A DNA stretch of 64,000 bases from Chloroflexota bacterium (GCA_016234555.1 JACRBJ010000082.1:1-64000); one strand, 5' to 3'. Positions 34,221 to 42,991 are shown, counted from the first letter of the stretch. The notes: generated from the letters alone by a model not told the origin. Program-made: numbers and translations.

Positions 34221-35849
34221 ATGAATCAAATCCTTGTCATAGCATGGCGTGAGATTACCCGCCTGCGGAAACGTTTTGGCGGCGGGGCGAGCCCCGTTGC
34301 CGTGTTGTTGTTGATGGGTGCGGTGGGACTCTCCGCTTTTGCTCTGCGGGATACGGTCTCGCTGGGCAGCGGACTTTATCGCGTGGGCGTTTCGGGCGAC
34401 GTGCCAGTTATCCAGGACAGCCGCTTTGCCGTCGTCGAAATTACAGAGCAAGATGGTCAGGCGCTGCTCGACGCCAAATCCATCGACGTGTGGATCGATG
34501 GCGCGCAGGTCGTCTCCCGCTCCGACGACAAATCGCAGTTTGCCGTGCGGGCGTTGAAGCAGTACATGGAAAAAGCCGAACTGATTCGGGTGGGCAATTC
34601 CTTCGCGGAGGAGGACGCCTTTCCGCTGCGGGTGGGGATCAACTACCTGAATCCGAATCAGCTTCCAGCGGGGAATCTGCAAGGCGGGGAAACTGCCCCC
34701 GTTGCCAAGCCCGAAGAAGTCATCATCCCATCGCTCACGCCACCGCCCGCTCCGTTCACCCAGGTTCTGGTCGCGCTGATCTACATCCTGCCGATCACCT
34801 TTATCAGCATTTTCTTCACCAGCAGTTTCATGGACGAGAAGGTCAACCGCCGCCTGACGATTCTGCTCTCCGCGCCGATCACGCCGTTTCAGATCATCCT
34901 CGGCAAGATGCTGCCGTATGCGATTTTTTCGCTTGGAACCACCGCGTTGATCGCCGCGCTGACGAAGACGAACATCCCGCTTGCGCTTGCGATCTTTGCG
35001 CCGACCACGCTTTTTATTTTTGCCATCTATCTGATGGTTCCGCTGTTCTATCGGACATTCAAAGACACCACGTTTATCGCCATGCTCGTGACCACGCTGA
35101 CGACGGCGTATCTGGTTTTTCCTGCGATGTTCACCAATGTCAATGACCTGGCGTATATCTCGCCGCTGGCGCTGGCGGTGAAGATGTATCGAGGTGAGCC
35201 GTTTGGCTGGCGCGAGTATTTGTTCCCGTCGCTGCCGATGTCGGCGATTTTTGGCTTTGCCATGTTTGCGGGGACGCGGCTGCTGAACGAGGAATTTTTG
35301 ATGGGATACAAACCCATCACGCGCAAGGTGGCGGACGCGATCTACCTGATGATGGCGCACGCGCATCCGTATTTGTCCGTGCCGCTGTGGAGCCTGCTGG
35401 TCATCCCGATGGTGTACATGACCCAGATGGTTTTTCTTGCGTTTGCCACGAACCTGCCCGTTGGGTTGATCGTCGGCGCGGTGCTGATCGCCTCCGCCTT
35501 TGTGGAGGAGGTGGTTAAGTCGGTGGGGATTGTGGTGCTGGCGGAGCGCAGGGTCGTGACGAAGTTCCGCGACATCCTGGTGCTTTCGGCGCTCTCCGCG
35601 CTGGGATTTTTGGTCGGCGAAAAACTCCTGCTGTTGATTTCGATCAGCATGGTCTCGCAGGCAAGGGTTTCGGGCGCGTTGTTCGGATCGGGTCTGTTGC
35701 TGCTCATCCCGCTTGGTGCCCATTTTATTTTTACCGCCATCATTACCCTGCTGCGGACAAAGTTGAGATTCCCCTACGCGTTGGCTTTGGCTGTCGGGAC
35801 GATTGTGCATTTCATTTATAACGTTTACGTGATGCGAGGTGGATTTTGA
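34221..35849 (+). CDS. ABC-2 permease fused to a PrsW-like domain
   Basis: A 542-residue membrane protein. The first ~400 residues are an ABC-2/NatB permease: N-terminal helix after LVIAWREITRLRKRF, a large external loop (about 50-185) and a six-helix block with FISIFFTSSFMDEKVNRR and LTILLSAPITPFQIILGKML. The last ~150 residues form a second membrane domain with AFVEEVVKSVGIVVLAERR, GFLVGEKLLLL, GAHFIFTAIITLL and IVHFIYN. These follow the order EExxK, E, HxxxT, H of PrsW-type intramembrane proteases (CPBP relatives). I infer a fusion of an exporter permease and a protease-like domain that might act on the exported substrate. The 3' end overlaps the second permease gene by 4 bases. Partner ATPase is divergent. 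Confidence 0.82.
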   Translation: MNQILVIAWREITRLRKRFGGGASPVAVLLLMGAVGLSAFALRDTVSLGSGLYRVGVSGDVPVIQDSRFAVVEITEQDGQALLDAKSIDVWIDGAQVVSRSDDKSQFAVRALKQYMEKAELIRVGNSFAEEDAFPLRVGINYLNPNQLPAGNLQGGETAPVAKPEEVIIPSLTPPPAPFTQVLVALIYILPITFISIFFTSSFMDEKVNRRLTILLSAPITPFQIILGKMLPYAIFSLGTTALIAALTKTNIPLALAIFAPTTLFIFAIYLMVPLFYRTFKDTTFIAMLVTTLTTAYLVFPAMFTNVNDLAYISPLALAVKMYRGEPFGWREYLFPSLPMSAIFGFAMFAGTRLLNEEFLMGYKPITRKVADAIYLMMAHAHPYLSVPLWSLLVIPMVYMTQMVFLAFATNLPVGLIVGAVLIASAFVEEVVKSVGIVVLAERRVVTKFRDILVLSALSALGFLVGEKLLLLISISMVSQARVSGALFGSGLLLLIPLGAHFIFTAIITLLRTKLRFPYALALAVGTIVHFIYNVYVMRGGF

Positions 35850-36874
35850 TAACCCCGTTTCTGGCTGTCGTCAAGAAGGAACTGGTTTCGGTCATCCGCG
35901 ACCGTACCATCATTATTTCGTTGTTGATTCAACTCTTCATCGCCTCGTTCTCGTCCGCGCTGTTGTTGGGGATGCTCTCGCTGTACGACTCGGATACCAT
36001 CATGCGGGTCAGCGGGGAGGGCTTCAAAATCGGCATGGTTGGCGAGAGTCCGCTGTCTTCGTTTGTCCGCCAGCGCGGATTAACTGTTGTTCCCTTTGAC
36101 ACGCTCAGCGAAGCCGAAGCCGTCTTTTTCCAAAACGGGGTGAGCGCGATCTTCGTCGTCCCCGAAGGCATTCAGGACACGGCGGAAATCAAGCTATACC
36201 TGCCCGACAACGAGGCGGTCAGTTCGCTGATCCGCATGGTGGTGCAGGAGCCGCTCAAGCAATACGAGAATTACCTGCGCGGGGAAAACGGGGTCGAGGT
36301 CCGTTATGCAGATTTGAAGGGCAAGCCCGCCACTTCCTTTGAATTCATGTACTCTGTGCTGCTGCCCATGCTGATGCTGTTTCCAGCCTTCGTCTCCGGC
36401 AGCATGTCGGTCGACTCGCTGACGGAGGAGGTCGAGAACAACACCCTGCAAACCCTGCTCTCCGCGCCGCTCTCGCTCAACGGGATGATCTCCGCCAAAA
36501 TCACGTCTTCGGTCATCATCGCCATTTTGCAGTGCATTGCCTGGCTGTCCCTACTGAGGCTGAACGACATCGCAATTCAAAACGTGGGCTGGATTCTCCT
36601 GCTGGCGTTGATCATTGCGGGCATCACTTCGACAGCGGCGATGCTGGGTGCTGTCCTCCTCAAAGACCGCGAGCGCTCGCAGTTCATCTACTCCCTCTCG
36701 TTACTGGCGGCGGCAGCCATCAGCACACTGTTGAACGTCTCGCCGATTACGACCCTGTCGCGGCTGGCAATTGGCGACGCCTACACTGGCGGCTGGAACG
36801 TGGCAATCTTCGCCGTGGTTTTGGTCGGGTTGTATTTCCTGCTGTTGAAACTTTCCCGACGTATGACGGCATAA
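35846..36874 (+). CDS. ABC-2 permease (NatB-like)
   Basis: A 342-residue permease that begins at a TTG overlapping the stop of the upstream gene by 4 bases (TTGA). It opens ITPFLAVVKKELVSVIRDRTIII, typical for ABC-2 permeases, with a large loop (about 45-165) and a C-terminal block of five or six helices; SVDSLTEEVENNTLQTLLSAPLS is the conserved coupling stretch. It lacks the PrsW-like extension of the gene before it. The two permeases and the divergent ATPase form one exporter. The start codon choice rests on the overlap and on homologue-like N-terminal sequence. Confidence 0.87.
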   Translation: MITPFLAVVKKELVSVIRDRTIIISLLIQLFIASFSSALLLGMLSLYDSDTIMRVSGEGFKIGMVGESPLSSFVRQRGLTVVPFDTLSEAEAVFFQNGVSAIFVVPEGIQDTAEIKLYLPDNEAVSSLIRMVVQEPLKQYENYLRGENGVEVRYADLKGKPATSFEFMYSVLLPMLMLFPAFVSGSMSVDSLTEEVENNTLQTLLSAPLSLNGMISAKITSSVIIAILQCIAWLSLLRLNDIAIQNVGWILLLALIIAGITSTAAMLGAVLLKDRERSQFIYSLSLLAAAAISTLLNVSPITTLSRLAIGDAYTGGWNVAIFAVVLVGLYFLLLKLSRRMTA

Positions 36875-38308
36875 TCAGGCGCAGTCCTTCCAGATTTTTC
36901 TCCAAAGCGTTTCCCGATCCCAGTTGACGAAAATCAACAGGTCGCCCAAGGTCAACCGTTTCCGCATTAGCGAGGCGTGCATGAAGGCAAAGCGCGCCTC
37001 TTTTTCGTTGATTGGGGGATTGAGTCCTGACCAGCGGGTTGGCGCTCCGACTGCAAGCAGGATGCCGCTAATCGTTTCGGGTGGACAAGTCTCCGCTGTG
37101 AGTTGATCCCGCACTGACAACCAATTCGCAAGGACGGCTTCAAAGTCCCCGCGATGCGCATGCCACTTCTCCAGTTTCTGGCTGTAATCTGACCAGCACT
37201 CCGCGTTCGCCTTCCCGCTGGGATCGATTTCTGCAAAGCTGCTCTCGATAAGGGTCTTCATCGAATCCGTCGAAGGGTAGCATACATCCACGTTCAGCGA
37301 GCGCGGATCAAAGTTTGCAAGAAAGTCACGATACATTTCCGCACCTGCCAAAGTCGCCAGCGCCACCTGTGACCCGTGGACAGCAAGCGGCTGGTGAGAG
37401 ATTTCCGCCTGCAAATCGAGCACGTGCGACATGACGTGTTCAAATCCAGACATCGGCGTGGTGGCATGGGACAGCGACATCGCCAACCCGCCCAGCGCGA
37501 TGACCTTTGCCAGCATCGCCACGCTTTCCAAATTCCCCTTGCAGATTCCCTCCGCGTGTTCCATCAGCAAATCATTCAGCGGACCGACGAGATTCTTCGC
37601 CAGTTCCGAATACGTGGAGTCCATGCCGAGGCGGTGAGCCAGATACCAGTCGGGGAAGCTGACGAAGACCGCCAGCATGTCGCCAACGCCGCCGACAGTC
37701 ATTTCGTATGGAGCGTCGCGCAGGGTTTCGAGGTCGCAGATTAACGCATCGGGGTAACGGGAATCGAGCGTGCGTTTGACTCCGTCTACAAAAGTGGGGG
37801 ACATGTTCGAGGTAAAAGCGCTGACGCTGTTTGCGGTTTGAAATACCACGAACGGAATCTTCTTTCCCGTTTCCTGTTGATAAAGAAAACAGCCATGCTT
37901 GGCGATATCTGTGACCACGCCAGAACCGATGGAAAGAACGGCGCATCCCGCGCTCAAACTCTTTTGCACCGTTTGAATGTGCGGCATGTCGGTGTGGACT
38001 TGTCCACTCTCGTCCGCTTTCAGGATGCAAGGTTGAACCTGCCAGCCGTCTTTCCGCAGAATGTCGAGCATCTGTGACTTGAGGTAATTCCCTGCACGCC
38101 ACATCGACGTCTCATCCATGACCACAACCAGCGGCTTGTTCTGGCTCGCGCCCACCGATTTGAGAATATCCGTCGTTTTGAGCAGCGCATCTGATTCAAA
38201 GACCATGTGCTTGATCGGCATGGTCTCGTGTGCGGGGAATCCCGGCAGCTTGCAGATTGCCTCCCAGAATTTCTCTCTGTCAGCAGGGTCGTAGGGTAGA
38301 TTGGTCAT
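36875..38308 (-). CDS. AraM-like sn-glycerol-1-phosphate dehydrogenase
   Basis: A 477-residue member of the iron-containing alcohol dehydrogenase/glycerol-1-phosphate dehydrogenase superfamily. It has the nucleotide-binding block VLSIGSGVVTDIAKHGCF, the substrate/metal residues in TVGGVGDMLAVF (Asp), GFEHVMSHVLD (His) and HGSQVALATL (His), and the AraM-type C-terminus ARFAFMHASLMRKRLTLGDLLIF. The reaction would be NAD(P)H-dependent interconversion of dihydroxyacetone phosphate and sn-glycerol-1-phosphate, the archaeal-type enantiomer. It is longer than many bacterial homologues at the N-terminus. AAGGTAA precedes the ATG. The gene lies 45 bases downstream of an HAD phosphatase, suggesting a short pathway for glycerol-1-phosphate. 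Confidence 0.85.
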   Translation of the reverse strand: MTNLPYDPADREKFWEAICKLPGFPAHETMPIKHMVFESDALLKTTDILKSVGASQNKPLVVVMDETSMWRAGNYLKSQMLDILRKDGWQVQPCILKADESGQVHTDMPHIQTVQKSLSAGCAVLSIGSGVVTDIAKHGCFLYQQETGKKIPFVVFQTANSVSAFTSNMSPTFVDGVKRTLDSRYPDALICDLETLRDAPYEMTVGGVGDMLAVFVSFPDWYLAHRLGMDSTYSELAKNLVGPLNDLLMEHAEGICKGNLESVAMLAKVIALGGLAMSLSHATTPMSGFEHVMSHVLDLQAEISHQPLAVHGSQVALATLAGAEMYRDFLANFDPRSLNVDVCYPSTDSMKTLIESSFAEIDPSGKANAECWSDYSQKLEKWHAHRGDFEAVLANWLSVRDQLTAETCPPETISGILLAVGAPTRWSGLNPPINEKEARFAFMHASLMRKRLTLGDLLIFVNWDRETLWRKIWKDCA

Positions 38309-38318
38309 CGGGTTACCT

Positions 38319-38353
38319 TTTGGACTGCAAAATCTCTGATTTTGCAGTCCAAA
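38319..38353 (-). terminator. Perfect 16-bp hairpin between HAD and AraM-like genes
   Basis: TTTGGACTGCAAAATC and GATTTTGCAGTCCAAA enclose the loop TCT. It begins at the stop of the HAD gene and reaches close to the ribosome-binding site of the AraM-like gene. It lacks a long T-run, so it may be a terminator, a processing site or a dispersed hairpin element. Confidence 0.55.
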
Positions 38354-39154
38354 TCATTTATGTTCCTTCAACCAGTCCGCAATCTTGCCGAGATGGTCAA
38401 AGGTGTAGGTGGGCTGGAACGGGGAATCAACGACATCTTCCGGGCGGGTCTCGCCGCTGAGGACCAGGCAGGTGGTGATGCCCGACGTCTGTCCGAGCGC
38501 GATATCGGTGTAGAGCCTATCGCCGACCATCGCCAGTTCATCGATGGCGTAGCCGTATTTCTGCGCGACGGCGTCCACGATCATGCGGTTGGGCTTGCCG
38601 ACGACAAGGTCTGGTTCTCGTCCCGTTGCCGCGCGGACAAAGGCGATCATCGCGCCGATGTCGGGCATGTACCCCGTTTCGGTGGGACAGTTGAAGTCGG
38701 GATGCGTGGCAATGTAGGGCAATCCAGCCCGGGCGAAGTCGCACAACTTCCACAACTTTTTGTAGGTCAAGGTGGTGTCGAAGCCAAGCACAACCAGTTG
38801 CGGATTCTCCCCTTCGAGCTGGAATCCGTGATGCTGGAACTCCTCCTCCAGCGCGGGTGTGCCGACCACATAAACCTTCGCCGCGGCATGTTCACGCTGC
38901 AAATACAAGGCGGTGGCTTCGCCGGCGGTGAAGACCTTCTCGTCGGGAATTGGCAACCCGAGGCGGGTGATCTTCTCCGCGTACAAGCCGCGATGCTTGG
39001 ACGAGTTATTGGTCAGGAACAGAAAGTCTTTTCCGAGTTCACGCAGGGTGTCGATAAAATACAGGGAACCGTCGATCAGCCCGTCGCCGAGGTTGAAGGT
39101 TCCGTCCATGTCGAGCAGAAAGCATTTCACGTTGAGGAGGGGTTCATTTGTCAT
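38354..39154 (-). CDS. HAD-IIA family phosphatase (NagD-like)
   Basis: A 266-residue HAD phosphatase. Motif I is FLLDMDGTFNLG, motif II FLTNNSSKHR, the type IIA cap lies between, the conserved GKPN follows motif II, and motif IV is MVGDRLYTDIALG. These sugar/polyol-phosphate phosphatases act on substrates such as glycerol phosphate, phosphoglycolate or pyridoxal phosphate. Next to the AraM-like gene it could dephosphorylate glycerol-1-phosphate. I took the ATG before TNEPLL as the start since the preceding 46 codons are out of family and look like intergenic sequence; an AGGAA lies slightly far upstream. Confidence 0.9.
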   Translation of the reverse strand: MTNEPLLNVKCFLLDMDGTFNLGDGLIDGSLYFIDTLRELGKDFLFLTNNSSKHRGLYAEKITRLGLPIPDEKVFTAGEATALYLQREHAAAKVYVVGTPALEEEFQHHGFQLEGENPQLVVLGFDTTLTYKKLWKLCDFARAGLPYIATHPDFNCPTETGYMPDIGAMIAFVRAATGREPDLVVGKPNRMIVDAVAQKYGYAIDELAMVGDRLYTDIALGQTSGITTCLVLSGETRPEDVVDSPFQPTYTFDHLGKIADWLKEHK

Positions 39155-39263
39155 TTTTGTGTCGTTTTTCCTGTAGTCGAGATGACCAATTTTAGCGCAT
39201 GTTGGTGTATCATCCTGACAAATTGGCGGACTGCCAGACCCATCAAACAGGAGACCAGCCAGC

Positions 39264-39962
39264 ATGAAACCTGAATTCATTTTGATGCTCACTTACAACG
39301 ATATGACCGTCAAGGACGCCTTGAAGATTTTCCGCGAGTGCATAGACGTGCCCGCCACACATTGGGGCTTCAAGGATGTCGGCCTCCCACCGGAGGAGAT
39401 GAAGGCGCTGGTGCGCGAGATCAAGGCTGCGGGGAAGACCAGCTATCTGGAGGTGGTCAGCCTTTCGGAGGAAGAAGGGCTGCGCGGGGCAAGAATCGCC
39501 GTCGAGGCTGGATTCGACATCCTGATGGGGACCGTCTTCTTCGATTCGATCCTGGACTATCTCAAGGATAAGCCCATCAAATATTACCCATTTCCCGGCC
39601 ACATCTTCGGACATCCCAGCATCATGGACGGGACCATCGAAGAGGTGGTGGCTCATGCGAAATTTTTGGAGGGCAGGGGCGTCCCCGGTATGGACCTGTT
39701 GAGCTACCGCTACATCGGCGACGCGCGTCAACTGCTGACGGAGGTGGTCAAAGCCACCGGCGTGCCAATCGTCTCGGCTGGCTCCATCGACTCGTATAAG
39801 CGCATCGCGGAAGTCTGGGAGGCGGGCGCGTGGGGATTCACCATCGGCAGCGCCCTGTTCGACAAGAAGTTTGTACCGAACGGCTCATTCAAGGAAAACA
39901 CGATCGCCGTTTGTGAATGGTTGAAGAAGACTTCAGAATCAGATTTGGGAAAATATCTGTAA
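39264..39962 (+). CDS. TIM-barrel protein, unknown substrate
   Basis: A 232-residue (beta/alpha)8 protein. The strand/helix pattern is clear: MKPEFILMLTYNDMTVKD, THWGFKDVGLPPEEMKALV, KTSYLEVVSLSEEEGLRGA, AGFDILMGTVFFDS, KYYPFPGHIFGHP, GMDLLSYRYIGD, and a phosphate-binding-like end VPIVSAGSIDSYKRIAEVWEAGAW with IGSALF. The final GSI...G.W.F..GSALF resembles the phosphate site of HisA/ThiG-like barrels, so a phosphorylated substrate is likely. GGAG precedes the ATG. It is followed 25 bases later by the histidine-kinase-like gene. I cannot name the enzyme. Confidence 0.75.
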   Translation: MKPEFILMLTYNDMTVKDALKIFRECIDVPATHWGFKDVGLPPEEMKALVREIKAAGKTSYLEVVSLSEEEGLRGARIAVEAGFDILMGTVFFDSILDYLKDKPIKYYPFPGHIFGHPSIMDGTIEEVVAHAKFLEGRGVPGMDLLSYRYIGDARQLLTEVVKATGVPIVSAGSIDSYKRIAEVWEAGAWGFTIGSALFDKKFVPNGSFKENTIAVCEWLKKTSESDLGKYL

Positions 39963-39986
39963 AGCGTTCCAACAAAAGGAGAAACC

Positions 39987-40679
39987 ATGACCGAAAACAA
40001 GCAAAATGAGTTCCTGTATAAAATGTCACGTAGCATGCGTCTGGGGCTGTCTGAAGTTCAAAAGTACGTGAACGACCTCTACCGCATCGAGGAGTTGGAG
40101 GATTACATCGGTGTAAAGGATTCGCCCATCGAATACATCAAGGCGGCGCTGGACCCGTTGATCGGTCAGGTGAACGATTTTCAGGATTACGCCGAAACCG
40201 TCACGGGCAGGATGGAACTGGATTTGCAGGACGTGGATATCCACGCCATGCTCGACGGCGTGATGACCATCGCCGACCAGTTGGCGGAGACCAACCCCGC
40301 CGTTACGCTCGAAGAGGACATCGAGGAAGACCTGCCAACCATCGATGGCGACCCGACGCGGCTTTCACAGGCGCTCCTGAATTTGATCCATAACGCCTTC
40401 AAGTTCACCGAGTCTGGGAGGGTTACTGTCCGCGTGGCGCGTGAGCCGAACAATATCCTGTTCGAAGTCCGCGACACGGGAATCGGCATCGCTGAGGAGA
40501 ATCAGGAACGGGTCTTCGAGCCGTTCGAAACTATCCTCGAAGACAAGGACGACCCGCGGCTGGGCTTTGGCATCGGCTTGAAGATCGTCGAACACATCGT
40601 CGACCTGCACGACGGCGAGACCTGGTTCGAGAGCAAGGCTGGGGTGGGGAGCTCGTTCTTCTTTACCGTGCCGCTGTAA
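39987..40679 (+). CDS. Histidine-kinase-like ATPase without the phosphoacceptor His
   Basis: A 230-residue soluble protein with no sensor or membrane domain. The N-terminal helix has KMSRSMRLGLSEV where a HisKA H-box would read SHELRTPL, so the phosphorylated His is Arg and the Pro is Gly. The HATPase_c domain is complete: N-box LINLIHNAFKFTESG-type block with HNAFKF, G1 DTGIGIAEENQ, F-box RVFEPFE and G2 GFGIGLKIVEHIV. It can thus probably bind ATP but not autophosphorylate in the usual way; a phosphatase, regulator or phosphotransfer role is possible. AAAGGAG precedes the ATG. No response regulator is encoded nearby. A strong hairpin follows the stop. Confidence 0.82.
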   Translation: MTENKQNEFLYKMSRSMRLGLSEVQKYVNDLYRIEELEDYIGVKDSPIEYIKAALDPLIGQVNDFQDYAETVTGRMELDLQDVDIHAMLDGVMTIADQLAETNPAVTLEEDIEEDLPTIDGDPTRLSQALLNLIHNAFKFTESGRVTVRVAREPNNILFEVRDTGIGIAEENQERVFEPFETILEDKDDPRLGFGIGLKIVEHIVDLHDGETWFESKAGVGSSFFFTVPL

Positions 40680-40686
40680 AAACAAA

Positions 40687-40719
40687 AGACTTCCGAAGTT
40701 TTACAAACTTCGGAAGTCT
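40687..40719 (+). terminator. Perfect 15-bp hairpin after the kinase-like gene
   Basis: AGACTTCCGAAGTTT-tac-AAACTTCGGAAGTCT begins 7 bases after the stop codon. It has no T-run downstream, so termination may be weak; it could also be a dispersed extragenic palindrome. Confidence 0.6.
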
Positions 40720-40845
40720 GAGAGACGGTTTATTGGGTTTGGGATTGCAGCGGCTGGGTATTTCATCAAGAGAAGATCTGCTGGATAACACTCATAGTTA
40801 ACCCGCTGCTCATTCGTGTTTCAACTTCAAAAGAAGGAGAGCATT

Positions 40846-41355
40846 TTGATTAATTGGATTTATTACCCACTCTCAGACGAACCAACGCCCCTTGTAAAAC
40901 AAGTTGTTGGCGTTTTTGAGAAACATTCAACCCAAATAGAGTCGCTATCTCATGTTGGACTAGATAGTGATGGGGTTCTAAAGATTGTGGCTGACAGTCT
41001 AGCTGAAATTGGATTCGATGTTGAAAGAGGCAAGAAAAACGCCGAGAAGATTAAAGTCCCTGTTTTGTTTGGCGAAAATGGCAAACCACAAAAATCTTTT
41101 GAGGCAGATGCTTTCTTCTCATCACGTGGTTTTGTTGTTGAAATCGAAGCAGGTCGTGGCTACACAAATTATCATTTTTTGAAAGACATTTTCGAAGCAA
41201 GCATGATGCATGGCGCATATTATTTAGCCATTGCAGTTCGAAATGACTATCGCGGCAACAATGATTACGAAAAAGTTGTTAGGTACGTTGATACTTTATA
41301 TGCGAGCAGTCGAATGAAATTGCCACTCAAAGGATTGGCAATAATAGGCTACTAA
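40846..41355 (+). CDS. AT-rich protein with a PD-(D/E)XK-like core
   Basis: A 169-residue protein, richer in A and T than its surroundings. I start it at TTG (reading M-INWIYYPLSDEP) because AAGAAGGAGAG lies directly in front; no ATG is available nearby downstream. The middle part reads KSFEADAFFSSRGFVVEIEAGRG, i.e. E-A-D followed by V-E-I-E, close to the strand pattern of restriction-endonuclease folds, although the usual lysine is replaced (E-x-E-A). The C-terminal half (DIFEASMMHGAYYLAIAVRN, YEKVVRYVDTLYASSRMKL) fits a nuclease-fold domain. No partner is present. It may be a stray defence gene. Family not recognised with confidence. Confidence 0.65.
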   Translation: MINWIYYPLSDEPTPLVKQVVGVFEKHSTQIESLSHVGLDSDGVLKIVADSLAEIGFDVERGKKNAEKIKVPVLFGENGKPQKSFEADAFFSSRGFVVEIEAGRGYTNYHFLKDIFEASMMHGAYYLAIAVRNDYRGNNDYEKVVRYVDTLYASSRMKLPLKGLAIIGY

Positions 41356-41542
41356 TCAAAAACCGCAGACTAACAAAGCGTCCACTGGACAAGTGGAATT
41401 CTGCAGCATTTTTCTGGCTTCGAGTTTTTTGCTACCAAGTAGTGCCTATGCCGTCCAGCTGCTACTAATACAAAACAATAGTCATGTTAAAAGCATAACC
41501 AACACAACTTTCAACACATCCCACCCGGGAGATTGCATCATC

Positions 41543-42991
41543 ATGGAAGAAAAATCAGGCGCACAGATCAGCCAAAAGGCATTCATTCAATCCCTGCTCA
41601 TCCTGCTGGCGTTGATGATCGTCGCGGGCGTGCTGACGCTCGTCGTCCCCGCTGGACAATATCAACGAGTCGAAGTGGACGGGCGCGAAACCCTGCTCCC
41701 AGATTCGTTCGCGTTCACCGAAAGACCCGACTACCCCATCTGGCGCTGGTTCACCGCCCCGCTGGAAGTGGTGGCGGGTCCCGACGGGTTGACGGTCATC
41801 GTCATCATCGTCTTCATCCTGATGGTCGGTGTCGCCTTCGCCATCATGGACAAGAGCGGGATTCTCAAAGCTGCGCTGGCGCGAATCGTCCGCCGTTTTG
41901 CGGGACAAAAATACACCTTGCTGCTGGTCATCTCGTTTTTCTTCATGGCGCTCGGCGCGTTCTTCGGCATCTTTGAAGAAGTCGTTCCGCTTGTGCCGCT
42001 GATGATCGCCCTCGCCTACTCCCTCGGCTGGGACACGCTGACAGGCTTGGGCATGTCCATCCTCGCCACCAACATGGGATTCTCCGCCGCCATCATCAAC
42101 CCGTTCACCATCGGCGTGGCGCAGGGCATTGCCGAACTGCCTGCCTTCTCCGGCGCAGGCTATCGCATCGTCATCTTTATTTTCATGTATATTTTGCTGG
42201 TGCTCTTCCTCACCCGCCACGCCCGCAAAGTGGAAGCCAATCCGCAAGCCTCGCCCGTTTTTGCGGAAGAACAAGCCACACGCGCAAAATACGCCCACTT
42301 CAACGCGGACTCCATGTCTCACGAAAACAAGGGGACGACGCCCGCCCTCATCTTTCTGTTGGTCTGCGTCGTCTTGATTTTCGCTGTCCTCATCGCAGGA
42401 CCCTTCGTCCCCGCCATCAGCGACCTTGCCCTGCCCATCGTCGGCTTGCTCTTTTTGGTTGCAGGCGTCGGGTCGGGACTCAACACGGGCATCGGCAAAG
42501 ACGCATGGAAAGCGGCAGGCGAAGGTCTCGGCGGAATCGCGCCTGCCATCCCGCTGATCCTGATGGCGGCAAGCGTCAAGTTCATCATCGCTTCGGGCGG
42601 CATCCTCGACACCATTTTGCACAGCGCGGCAGACGCCTTCGTTGGCGCGAACCCCATCACCGCCGCCGTCCTAATTTTTGCCCTGACCCTCGGTATCGAG
42701 TTCTTCGTCTCCAGCGGCTCGGCGAAAGCCTTTTTGCTCATCCCCATCCTCATCCCGCTCGCAGACCTGGTCGGCGTCACCCGCCAAACCGCCGTGCTTG
42801 CCTACGTCTTCGGCGACGGCTTCTCGAACCTCGCCTACCCCACCAGCGCCGTCCTGCTCATCTGTCTCAGCCTGACCGCCGTCACCTATCCCAAATGGCT
42901 GCGCTGGGTGATGGGCTTGTGGCTGTGGGTGATCCTCGCCTCGCTGATTTTTCTTGGCATCGCCGTGATGATGAACTACGGACCGTTTTAG
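41543..42991 (+). CDS. YfcC-type membrane transporter (C4-dicarboxylate/amino-acid carrier-like)
   Basis: A 482-residue transporter with about 12 helices. It begins MEEKSGAQISQKAF; the preceding in-frame stretch is out of family. Family features: LTLVVPAGQYQR near the first loop, GVAFAIMDKSGIL, GAFFGIFEEVVPLVPLMIALA, ATNMGFSAAIINPFTIGVAQ, and the duplicated FVSSGSAKAFLLIPILIPLAD with FGDGFSNLAYPTSAVLL. This is the DcuC/YfcC superfamily, which exchanges dicarboxylates, basic amino acids or peptides. Its direct coupling with a DUF2817 (M14-like) peptidase gene, no gap between stop and ATG, suggests peptide or amino-acid uptake. Confidence 0.87.
   Translation: MEEKSGAQISQKAFIQSLLILLALMIVAGVLTLVVPAGQYQRVEVDGRETLLPDSFAFTERPDYPIWRWFTAPLEVVAGPDGLTVIVIIVFILMVGVAFAIMDKSGILKAALARIVRRFAGQKYTLLLVISFFFMALGAFFGIFEEVVPLVPLMIALAYSLGWDTLTGLGMSILATNMGFSAAIINPFTIGVAQGIAELPAFSGAGYRIVIFIFMYILLVLFLTRHARKVEANPQASPVFAEEQATRAKYAHFNADSMSHENKGTTPALIFLLVCVVLIFAVLIAGPFVPAISDLALPIVGLLFLVAGVGSGLNTGIGKDAWKAAGEGLGGIAPAIPLILMAASVKFIIASGGILDTILHSAADAFVGANPITAAVLIFALTLGIEFFVSSGSAKAFLLIPILIPLADLVGVTRQTAVLAYVFGDGFSNLAYPTSAVLLICLSLTAVTYPKWLRWVMGLWLWVILASLIFLGIAVMMNYGPF

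Noticed and set aside
34218..35810. Minus-strand 530-residue frame opposite the permease gene
   Set aside because: Highly charged, repetitive Arg/Gln composition with no family resemblance; it mirrors a hydrophobic membrane gene.
41356..41542. Integron attC-like site beside the AT-rich orphan gene (CTAACAAAGCGTCC)
   Set aside because: The matching core sites (RYYYAAC and GTTRRRY) with correct spacing are not present.
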